A DNA stretch of 64,000 nucleotides from Ophthalmolycus amberensis (lineage: Eukaryota > Chordata > Actinopteri > Perciformes > Zoarcidae): assembly GCA_024529925.1 (NCBI GenBank), contig JAFEUB010000736.1:1495001-1559000 (forward strand), in the 5' to 3' direction. The notes under the pieces were generated by a model. The model worked only from the letters and a program-made list of their open reading frames with translations, did not search any database and had not been told where the DNA came from. Shown here piece after piece: positions 1 through 15,600 of the stretch (positions within the stretch are counted from its first letter, which is position 1; each line of letters opens with the position of its first letter). A program made the position numbers and the translations under genes.

Positions 1-2355
1 TTCACTTCATATCATAGTTTGCTTATCAAGCTTAAGTTGATAAATTGAAACAGCATTCCTCCTGAAATGTGACCTCTGTTGCCTATTCTCTCGGTAAACA
101 CTTGGCTTTAATTCAATATGCCGGCACGCAAGGTTTACGAGAAGCTTTCAGAACCACAAAAAAACAATAACATTGTGATGAAACAGCAGAGCCAAGCAAA
201 GCAGTAGTGAATGAGAACAATCTTTTATTGGTGCTTTTGGAAAAATCTCGACTACATCCAAATAACCAGCACCGAGTGGGCTGGACACCATGTACACCAC
301 TGATGCAGCAGGGCAGTTGTAGTTCAATAAGAGTCACTAAAAGATTTACCAACCACATCTGTGAGGATATTAGAGACTACATCCTGTTGGGAGAGCAAAA
401 CAATCACTGATTGAGGTGATAAAGGCTGAAATAAACCAACAAGGAGCATATTGATAAGTGTGCATAGTCCGTACACCGCTGGAGAACAGAAGAGGTCATC
501 ACAAAAGGTAAAGTAAGTCTGCATGAATATCATGTTCAAGTTATTGAGCCACGCTTTTGGAATCCACGGTGGCAGTAGTGTCCGTAGTGTCCGTAGTGGA
601 AGTGAGTAATGTCTGGAGGTCTGAGACGGGATGCAAAGAGCAGACTGAGGGTTGTTGTTTTTTTTCATTTGAATAGTCTTTCTGAGGAACAATGAAGATC
701 AAAGGTGTTTCAAGGTGCAACAGATCACGTTCATCCAAAGAAAGAAAACCATTCAATAATATAGAACAGCAATAACAAGAGGGATAGTCATCATAATCAT
801 AACAGTAATAGTAATGGTAACTATTCATCATGGTCATTACGGGGATTAAAACCACTCTATCACTAGTCATCCTTCCCCAGGAACATAGTGCACCATGCTC
901 CATGTGTAGGTGTTGTGGATACACAGAGATTTTTTTAGATCCAGTAAAAAGTAAAGAGTAATAAAAGGAGTAAACAGTAAGGAAGGAGCAGTATTGAAAA
1001 AAAGCACTAAATAGCAACAAGCTTTGTGGATCAATATAGGAAATTTTGGCTTTTATTTCTCCCAGAAATCTGAGAAATTAACACCATTCCACTCAACGGG
1101 GGTTTTGAACCCATCTCCTGGAATACATCAAATACACAAAATAGTATAGGCCTATCCAATATACAACATTTCTCCCCCCCCATAACAATGCTAATCAAAG
1201 TGTGTTCATAAAGTACAGTAAAGTAACGATGTGCGTTTGACTGGGAAGATTGATTACTATTTTAGGATGCAATACAAACACTGAGATTGAACTACTCTGT
1301 GTACCGCCGAGGTACAAGAGAGACACGGGGACACAATGTCACGGGAAGAGTTCGCACATAACTGTGAGGGGATTGGCTGTAAGTGAGAGCGGACAGAAAT
1401 AGAGCAGTTGGATATAGAAACAGAGGAAGAGAAACGTCCCGACAGTTCAAAAGAGAGGATCAAGAGGGAGCAGGGTTACCCGGGGCATCGCAACAGACTT
1501 TCACCGGCTTGGGTGAGGTTCGACGAGACACCAGAGTAGATGTAAAGCACTCAAACGGGGATACGGAAAAGGAGATAGAGTGAAAGATAAAAGGATGGAC
1601 TCGTGAGAGACCAATCGCATGAAGTTAAGCTTAAAGTACACCGAAATAATATTGTTGAGAAACTCAAGTTAATAAAAAAAAAAGGATGAGTTTGATCAAT
1701 TGAAACAGAGTGTTTACATGGCGTCTCCTCTTGTCTCTCTCTCTCTCTCTTCAGCATGCCCATTCCCAGTGACAGAAACATAACAGGAAGAAAATTAAGT
1801 GCTTGAATAAAATCCACAAAAATGTTGAACTATACGATTATAAGATAATTTTTGCTCTCTATATTACAATTGTTACATGCGTCCTCGCCCCTGCTGCTGC
1901 ATCCTGACTATAATAATCAAGTCGAAAAATACCCATCGATGGCTGACCACCTGTTAAACGTCTCCCGACTCTTCTATAATAAAAAGATATTTACCATAGC
2001 TTTCTCCCGTCTCTATGTAGAAAATATACAAAATTATTCTCCAAATTTGCTCTCCCTCTAATTTTTCTCAAGTATTATAAAAATATACAATTCTCCAATA
2101 ACAAAACTCTTAAAAGTCACATCTTTTCATCTGTTAAATTATTCTCTCCATCTTTCACTTTTAAGAGTTGACACCTCAACGAAACAAGACACCTGAGCTT
2201 CAATACGCAAATCTTCCCCTTGTCTTTTACATTCATCATCATAATCATCATCATCATCACCATTTTTCTGTCCATCGTGCCACCCAAAGAATTCAGAGTC
2301 TTAAATTTAATCCAGCTTATATTCCTCCTCTTTCTGATTTTGCTCCACGTCTTCA
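1..2355. other. dbp 3' flank, probably including its 3' UTR
   Basis: No coding exon is recognisable here. Because dbp is on the minus strand, this stretch begins with its 3' UTR. Minus-strand AATAAA signals (seen as TTTATT on the plus strand) occur at 1052-1057 and 224-229 and are candidate polyadenylation signals; I cannot tell which is used. A short CT run lies near 1735-1750 and a CAT/ATC-rich run near 2230-2260. The short open frames look like chance. Confidence 0.45.
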
Positions 2356-7864
<5,509 letters not shown>

Positions 7865-8830
7865 CCTGGGCCAGATGGGGTCGTAGAAAGATAGGCCTAC
7901 TGGGGGCACTTGAAGGGGCGTGGCAAACTGACCGGAGAGCCTACCAATAGGACAAGTATGCTGGATGACTGCGCGCGCGTGTGTACAGGGGGGAGGTGTG
8001 GGGGTGGGGAGAGAGAGAGAAAGAGAGAGTTTTGAGAAGAGTCCTTGCAGAATAAAGCAACCATTGTAATGCAATCACAAGTATGAGCATAGAATTAACA
8101 GATGAATCATACTTTGTCAACTTAAATGTAGTTACCTTTCACTTGAGGTTGTGCAGAGTTCCTTATTTCCTTGCAGAAATATTTTCATCGAAATATTCCA
8201 TTGCAGTTGAATGTTGTTAAAATTCTTCAGTGGATGAAGCTGGTATTCTCAGAGGACCAGTGTGGGAGGGACACTCAGACTATCTGAGAAAGAATACTGT
8301 CCATAATAATAAAAAATAATAAAAAATACAAAGACGTCTAAATGACAACGTAACCCGCAAACAGCACGGACGGGAAAATGTTACAATTAAAACTTGTAGA
8401 ATAATATCCCGAGTTAATCGTTCCGGCAATCAAAAAGAAGATCCCAAAATAGTTGCAAAGCAGACCTCCGTCAAAACAACAAAACTGTGTGTACAAAAAA
8501 AAAAAACATGCACAGCGACGAGAGCAGTGACTGTGTTGGTCAGATGACAAGTTGTATTGGTGTTTCTCTCCTCTGCTGTCGCGCTCTGCTGTCCGTCGGG
8601 GGGGAGGAAGGGGTCGTTTCCTCTCTCTCTGTCTGTACTTTTTTTTTGCATCCGGTGAATCCAGTCACGGGCGCACGGGCTTAGGTCTGTTAGGGCCGCG
8701 CGACGTCCACGTCCGATCGTCCTCTCTCTCCCCCGCTCTCTCTCTCTCTCAGCTGGAGCGGACACGGGCAGTTCACGTGACGTCACACCTCGCGGAACAA
8801 GCGAGTGAGGCGCGAGGAGGGCGGGGCCCC
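7865..8830 (-). other. dbp: dbp 5' UTR with a small noncoding intron, and core promoter
   Basis: A polypyrimidine tract followed by GCGCGCAG places a splice acceptor at 7970-7969, so the first coding exon probably begins at 7968. A matching donor (AAAG|GTAACT) lies at 8135-8134. This predicts a 167-base intron and an upstream noncoding exon ending at 8136. A TATA-like stretch (TTATAA) lies at 8856-8862 and the region is CpG-rich around 8690-8830. The exact transcription start is inferred, not seen. Confidence 0.45.
8774..8785. promoter_or_regulatory. dbp: Overlapping E-box (CACGTG) and CRE (TGACGTCA)
   Basis: A perfect E-box CACGTG at 8774-8779 shares its last two bases with a perfect palindromic CRE, TGACGTCA, at 8778-8785, within about 100 bases of the likely dbp start site. 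CLOCK/BMAL1 binding to E-boxes drives mammalian Dbp, and CREs respond to CREB/ATF factors. Occupancy in this species is inferred. Confidence 0.7.
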
Positions 8831-9254
8831 GGGATTTAGCAGATCTCTCAATTCTCTTATAATTTATGAGACACACCTACCCTCCGTGCCACACCTCGAG
8901 CACAGCAAGCTGTTTGTTTTGTCTGACGGGTATGAACCCAGTGACTTGTACCAGGTTTGGTTATTTGCTGCAGCAATCACGATATAAAGTGGTATTAGAT
9001 TTAGTATGATGGCACATAGTAAACCGTCTTTAGACTAGTAAACCTTGACATCACGGACATATTCATGCTCATGATTACTGGCTCAAGCCTTGTTTGCACA
9101 TCTCTGTTCACCCACAGTTGTTGGCTTTCTGTAATAATCAGGTAGTGCAGCATGGCTTTTCCAGTTTCCTTGTAATCCACAGAAAACGTGACTGCCGTTT
9201 TTTTCAGGCGAGAGGAACGTTTCAGCACGTTGCCTCCCGGCGTACAATAGCTGT

Positions 9255-9365
9255 TCCAGCTCACGTGTACGAGGCACGCGGGAGACGAGGCCTGTGAGGC
9301 TCGCGGCTCCGGCACCGATTGGCTTTGGAGACTCGTCGCTCCGCCCACGACGAGCGCCTATTGGA
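9255..9365 (-). promoter_or_regulatory. Promoter-like cluster upstream of dbp
   Basis: In the minus orientation there are two CCAAT boxes (ATTGG on the plus strand near 9319 and 9360), a GC-box-like CCGCCC between them and a CACGTG E-box at 9262-9267, in a locally CpG-rich segment. It could be a distal promoter or enhancer of dbp, or an unannotated transcript start. Confidence 0.35.
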
Positions 9366-9599
9366 CAGAAATAGGTCGAATAAACCTGCCCGCTCGGATT
9401 CCCCCCAGTGCATGCCACTGCCGCGTGAGACCAGTTCGAAACACAAAAAGCGCGAGGGCTGTCTGGCCTACTGTACAGTTGCAGAGCACAAACAAAAAAC
9501 ATTGCGCGCCACAAGAGTTCACCTTTTGTTTGTTTGTTTTCCAGACTAGGACATGTCAGCTCCACATATACAGAATCCATATGAGTGTTGTGCACTGAA

Positions 9600-10260
9600 T
9601 GTGAATATTAAATGTACCAGGACTGTCTTCTGGGGTTCTGGGCCCCTTCAGTTAACACCGTCTTGTCTTTTAAATTAAATTATACAACTAGGTTTTGTCC
9701 AGCTGTGGGTTCCTCACCACCTGGATCCACACCTAAAACAACAGTGGGTGTGGATCATCTTCTTCTTCTTTTTGTTTGAAAGAAAGTCAGATGGATTTTT
9801 TTATCATCAATCTAAATGCAAACACACCTGTGACTCATTTTAACATATACGATTTACTCCTTTCACTTCAACGGTCTAACAGTAAATTAATCACAACATT
9901 GTGGTGTTGCTCATTAAAGTATCTTACTGTTTCAGATTTGTCGACCATGAAATCATTGATTTGGAATCACAGAAAGGGCTACAGTCAAAAAAAATAATCA
10001 AATTTCTAATGTTGTGAATTTATAGTTCACACACATGCAAAAGTACATTTCATCCTTCATTTTTAAACATTCAGTGAGACTACCGAATGATTCTCAGGCA
10101 TTGTGTTTACTTGGTGGCCTTAATCTCGTAGCAAACAGCAGACAGGAGGCACATAATTCACACACTCATACAACACTCAGCCTCTCCAGTCCACCCCCTA
10201 TCTGTGCAAAATCCATGTGACTGCCACACTTATCAACAACAGGCCAAGTGTACAGTATAA
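9600..10260. other. Intergenic stretch with nothing recognised
   Basis: This is AT-rich sequence between the dbp upstream region and a LINE fragment. I see no coding exon, RNA gene or clear repeat. Confidence 0.5.
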
Positions 10261-10275
10261 ATGAGTTGCCTACTG

Positions 10276-10290
10276 CCATCTGGTGGCGCT
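10276..10290. promoter_or_regulatory. CTCF-like motif
   Basis: CCATCTGGTGGCGCT resembles the CTCF core consensus, with mismatches at the fourth and sixth positions. It lies between dbp and the zinc-finger gene, just before a LINE fragment. Binding is inferred from the motif alone. Confidence 0.4.
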
Positions 10291-10419
10291 ATGAGTGAGA
10301 GGTTTTACACAGTATACTGATAATATACTGCACATTTTAATTATTGAGAACGATTCATTACCCTGGAGTAATCTGGCCAACCCCAATGGGAAACCTACCT
10401 TTAATGTAATGTATTGCTA

Positions 10420-11190
10420 TGTCACAATGAGCAGCACTGTGTCTGTTGTGGAATCCTTCAGGAGTCTGGGGGTTTCTCTCAGGACCTAAAGAGAAAAGAG
10501 GATGTACTTCCTTTAACCTGCCTCAGGAGCTGCTCGTACGATTCAACACTGCAATAACGCGGCCTGTTCTCTGCACGTCCATCACAGTCTGGTTCGGATC
10601 AGCCAGTTAGAACTGCAGAGAAGATCACGGGTGGCAGCCAGCCCCTCCATCCAGGATTTACACTCCCCCAGATACATGGAAACGGGCCGGAATACCGAAT
10701 GCCAAAACAACCAGACACAAGATCAATTTCTTCCCACAGCTCGTCCCTCTGATGAGTTAAATCAGTCACACACTTTCAATAACCCTGTAACACCAAAACA
10801 TTCACTGCTCCCAATATAGATCTTTTTTGTTTTTAATGCAACATATATATTGATATATCAAGTACAAATCCTACACGCTGTATACACTATATAGACATGT
10901 ATACATGCACATACTGTTCATAACTGTATTGACCATGTATGCCTATCAGTATTTATTTATTTGCACTGTTTGTATAGTTTGCAACTTACCGAACACTTAA
11001 CCTGTATAAAGACTTTTGTATATGCTTTTTAAAAATATATTTATATACACACCGCTCGGTTGTCGTTGTTCCTCGCTGTTGTCCATTTCTGTGTACATTA
11101 AGAGCACAAAAACTGGGCCAAATTCCTCTTATGTGTATAAATACTTGGCCAATGAAGGTGATTCGGATTCGTATACATCCTGAAAACCGT
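10420..11190 (+). mobile_element. Decayed non-LTR retrotransposon (LINE), 3' end of ORF2 and tail
   Basis: Broken plus-strand frames resemble the C-terminal end of a fish LINE reverse-transcriptase ORF. VVESFRSLGVSL near 10448-10485 is like the family's ESF-FLGV motif, then comes a segment reading ITRPVLCTSITVWFGSA near 10550-10600, then LQRRSRVAASPSIQDL. Frame changes and stops separate these pieces, so it is a fossil. The end (11125-11185) reads AATTCCTCTTATGTGTATAA, then ACTTGGCCAATGAAGGTGATTCGGATTC, the typical 3' tail of this family. A second tail lies near 41.15 kb in the opposite orientation. Confidence 0.75.
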
Positions 11191-11357
11191 TTAATCCAGT
11201 GACATGGAATTCACACAGGACATGAAGATAAATGTCATTTTAAAACTTCAATACTGACTTTGCTGACAGTTACAACGTCCTCGTGACTCGCACTTTGCAC
11301 CATCTTCAGGATATTTTAAATGACAAATGAAAGGAAAACAAATGATTACACTTAAGG

Positions 11358-11363
11358 TTTATT
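11358..11363 (-). terminator. Candidate polyadenylation signal for the ZNF865-like gene
   Basis: TTTATT on the plus strand is AATAAA on the minus strand. It lies about 1.26 kb past the zinc-finger stop codon. The DNA between (11364-12620) is AT-rich with no recognisable coding content, which fits a 3' UTR. Confidence 0.35.
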
Positions 11364-12620
11364 CATTGCTGAAATATAATCAACTACTGACTTCTCAGTA
11401 AATAATGTGATAGAAATCTACTAAAACTATCGTTTTTCTTCAGAAGAAAAAAAGGGAAGGCTTGACAGGGGTATGAACATTTCATATGTGAATAAAGTGA
11501 CATGATGTACTTAAAACTTGCTTCAGAAGAAAACAAAAAAAGGCTTAACAGTAAGAACATGATTGCAACTCAGCAAAAAGTAAAAAGGTAGAAGGGGTTA
11601 AGTATACGATTGGCATGAAGACTGATTGGGTTACACACATAAATACATGGAATATTACATTGGTTTCTATTATGATATAGGTCCTTGTCGTTAACACACC
11701 GTGAAGTACTGTAGAAATAATCACTGCTAAAAAGAGCATACAAATAACATGAGATAAACATGTGTTACAGTCCACTTGTTTAACCTGTTTTCAATCTCTT
11801 GGTATAAAAGCGAGGAATATCTCAAATAAATGAAGTAGTGTGAACATACTAGGCAAGGCTTTTTGTAAGTTTCTTCATTTTGGCGGGAGAGGGAACCTTG
11901 AAATGCTAATTACCAGCAACGTTGACATTTTATCTATATGTGATTCAATCACTAGGGAATATAGAGCAACTTTTAAATCAAGTTTTAACACTACAAACTT
12001 CTGGGCGTATACTGAATAAACCATCACATACTGTAGGAGCGATTTCACAACCTCAGCTAAAAACTTGACCAGAGAACAAACATGCACTGACAAACTATCA
12101 ACAAAGGTCTTTGTCCTCATGTCCCTACTCCTAATAAATGCACTTTACATGTTTAAAAAAATCCTCAGAACCTCTAAGTGAACAACAACAAGACAAAGTA
12201 CACAGCAGAGACGTTTATCATACAGCAAGAGGTGTAGCAGGGAGTCTAGTTATGGGGAGGAGAAGTACATTAGCAGGTCATTTCACCTAAACTTGTCTGG
12301 TAACTGCACAGTGTCAGCCAAGCATAGTGTCAATGCACTTAAGGGGTTAATGAACCTATGGAAACAGTCACGTCTTTGAAAACACCTTCCAATATAATCT
12401 GGAAGGATTTCTGGTGAACTATTATAGGATGCGCTACAGTAGTTGTTAACACACTCGTTCTAATAGTCAGCAGAGTAGATGTCAACAGAGACATGAGGAA
12501 AATTATCCTAAAAGGCAGCATTTGCCTTTTTAAGTCCCTTTTTGTTTTTGTTTTTTCGCCTTCCCATTTTAGAACTGAAATATCCCACTGGTGTGACACT
12601 CTTTTCAGGTACCGGGACGC

Positions 12621-15600
12621 TCAGTATCTATATGGTCCCTGTAGGTACGGTATCTCCTCCTGACCCTCTCGGGTCGGCCTCTCTTCTGGTCTCTTTGAAA
12701 GCTTCAGCCTGTTGGCATCTCCTCGCTGCAGTCCTTTAGCCCTGCGGCGGCAGGACACCTTGTGCCTGTAGAGCAGCGTAGCATTCCAGAAGCGAGTGGA
12801 GCAGCGTCGGCAGGAGAAAGTCCCTCTGGCGCGATGGGAGGCCCGATGGATGAAGGCGGACAAAGCCCTGTGAGACTGCTTCCCACATACACTGCACCTG
12901 AGTCGCTCCTGAGTGGTCGAGGCTTTCTGTGGGTGTTTAACTGCCATGTGGACAAGCAGTCCCGCTTTACGGGAAAACACAGCATTGGGGCATATAGGAC
13001 AGCCAAACCGTTTCACGGGGACTTTGAGAGACGAGAGGACCTGCACCTTCATCCCCCCTGTGTTGACAAGCTTATACCCTCCACTACCTGATCCTTCTCC
13101 TCGCCTAATTGTCAAACGAAGAGAGCCTTGTTTTTTATTCATCTGCCTTCTTATTGTACAACTTATCTTTCTCTTCTTTTTGCTTCCATCGAATCTGACT
13201 AAATCTTGGGAATCCCATTTATTTTCCCTCCAATCTCTCCTGTTGGACTTTTTTTTTTTCTTCTTGAGTCGTCTCATGTCATCGTGTGATAACTGGATGC
13301 TGCAGTCGAGGTGTTGGTGGGACTGGCTCCCTGACTGATGATGAGGATGATGGTGGGAGATATGATGATGATGATGCAGATGATGATGTTCAGTGGAGGG
13401 CAGTTCCGTGAGGGGCTGGAACGGGGCGGTGGTGTGGAGCGTACGGCTACGGGATCCAGCTGGATATATGTGCTCTCCTTTCACCCCGGCTGGGGAATGC
13501 GGGTGCTGGGGGGCCATGATTGTAGAGTTTGGAGGCAGAGGCTGCGAGTAAGTTGGAGCATTAGAGGCTGAAGATTGGGCCGCAGCGTCATAAAAGAGAG
13601 GAGAGTAACCAGGCGGTGGTTGCGGGGGTGGCTGCTGGTGGCTATGAGTGACGACGCTAAGACTCTGCCCTCCGTGGCCTTCTGTGGAAGGAGCCATCTG
13701 CAGCAGGGCATTGGTGGCAGCCTCACTCTCTGATGTTGACTGATTCACATCACTCCCGCCTCTGTTGTCTCCAGACCCACTGCTGCCTTCTTGCGGATTC
13801 GGCGCATCCGTACGGGTCATCCCGTGCTGCGATTGCCTGTGTCGAGTGAGGCTGTTAGAGTAAGCAAATGCTTTTCCACATACCTCACAGCAAAAGAGCT
13901 TTTCACCCCCACCTTCATGGACCGTCTGATGATGGGCGGTCAGATGGAAGTGGTGGCGGAAGGACTTCCAGCATATAGCGCAGGTGTAGAGTCGAGGCGG
14001 AGGTGGGGCTGGAGGCTGCGACTGGGGGTTGGTGTCTTGAGGCTTGACGTCTTGAGGGTAGGAGTAATAGGAGGAGGTGCTTGGTGCTTGGATCTGGCTC
14101 CTGTCTTGGGCCACGCTACATTGAGGGTTGGGGTTAAAGCTGTTGAGGTTATCCGCAGCTGGTGTTGTGGGCACCTCTTCCAGCTCCCCTTTCTGGTGGA
14201 GTTTACTGTGCCTCCTGAGGCTCTGGGAGTAACCGAACTCTTTTCCACAGATGCTGCATTTGTAATTCTTGGCCCCGGAGTGGACCGTTTGATGCTTGCT
14301 GAGGTGAAAAGCCTCTCTGAAATACTTTCCACAAACAGTGCAGTGATGGGGCTTCTCTCCAGTATGGATGCGGTCGTGTCTGCGTAGGGTCTCGCGACGT
14401 GCAAATCCCTTCCCACAGACGCTACAGAGGTGAGTGCGTGGCAGGCCACTGGACCCCATTCTGGGGGTGTATTGCCTACGTTTGGGGGGCTGTCCACCAG
14501 CTGCAGGATCTTTCTTAGCTCTGGGTTTGCGGGGACGTTTTGGTTTGGCAGTAGGATTCTGTGGGTTGCTGCTCATAGGCTCCTGGCTCCCGCCACCTCT
14601 GAAATTCTTATCTAAACCAGATGTTGATGAAGGTGAGCCCAGTGGACCTAAACCAAGACCGCCTAGTAGACCTCCTATGATGTCTCCCCTATCATCCCCT
14701 CTATTTCCACTGTTACTAGCTGCTGTTATAGCAGAGATTGCGTTATTGACAGAGCTAGTGACATCATCCTCTGAGTCATCCAGTAGAGAAGAAAGGGGCA
14801 GGTGGGGCTGTTGCTGCGGATGGTGGTGCTGGTTGTGGCTCTGTGAGTGTGGATGCAGTGTCGGAGCCAAGGGTGCCTTTCTCAGAGCTGGGCCCGCCAT
14901 CCCACTTCCACAGGGAGAGGCACCAGAGTAGCACGGAGATGGATTACCTTGAGAACGATGGTCGTCATGGTAGCCTGTGTAACGATTCCGAGAGTAGTCA
15001 GTGGGGTATTTAGCATCTGATCTGTCCCTGTCATTTGAATTAACTCCCCTTCCAGACTGAAACAGACCATCACATCCTAACCCTGCTTTTGGTTCTCCTT
15101 CCCCCACAATGATTACACCATCTTCTTCCTCAGTTTTCCCATAAATAACACCTCTATTGCTCTGATAAGTTGCCCCTCCTCCATTACCTCCTCCGCCCCC
15201 TCCCCCGACTCTGTGCTCACCATCAGATCCCGTCTTGCCGCCCCTTTGTTTGGGTCCCCTACCTGGCTTGCCGCAGGTGCCTGAGGCAGCATGGTTGAGT
15301 AGAGAGGTGCTCTCACGGAAGGCACGACCACAGGCGGGACATCGGAATGGCTTTTCCTCATGTATCTTCTCGTGGCGTGTCAGTGACTCTCTACGATTAA
15401 AAGCCCGAGAGCAGGTGGAGCAGCCATATGGGCGGGCTGAAGAGTGTATAACACCGTGTTGCAGGAGATGCCCTTTTTTCTTAAAGCCTTTGCCACAATC
15501 AGGGCAATGAAATATTTTGTCTGGGCTAGGACAAGAATTGGTTGGGGCTGGGGTTGGGGGAGTTTCTTGGGTCGAATGAGGAAGGCTTGGGTCAGACTGA

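Noticed and set aside
8430..8876. 148-residue minus-strand open frame over the dbp promoter
   Set aside because: Arg/Glu-rich because of CT/GA repeats; it lies in the 5' UTR and promoter.
9083..9595. 170-residue minus-strand open frame upstream of dbp
   Set aside because: No recognisable domain or exon pattern; it overlaps the promoter-like cluster and is probably GC-driven chance.
13791..14931. Long plus-strand open frames within the zinc-finger exon
   Set aside because: They are antisense shadows of the large ZNF865-like coding exon.
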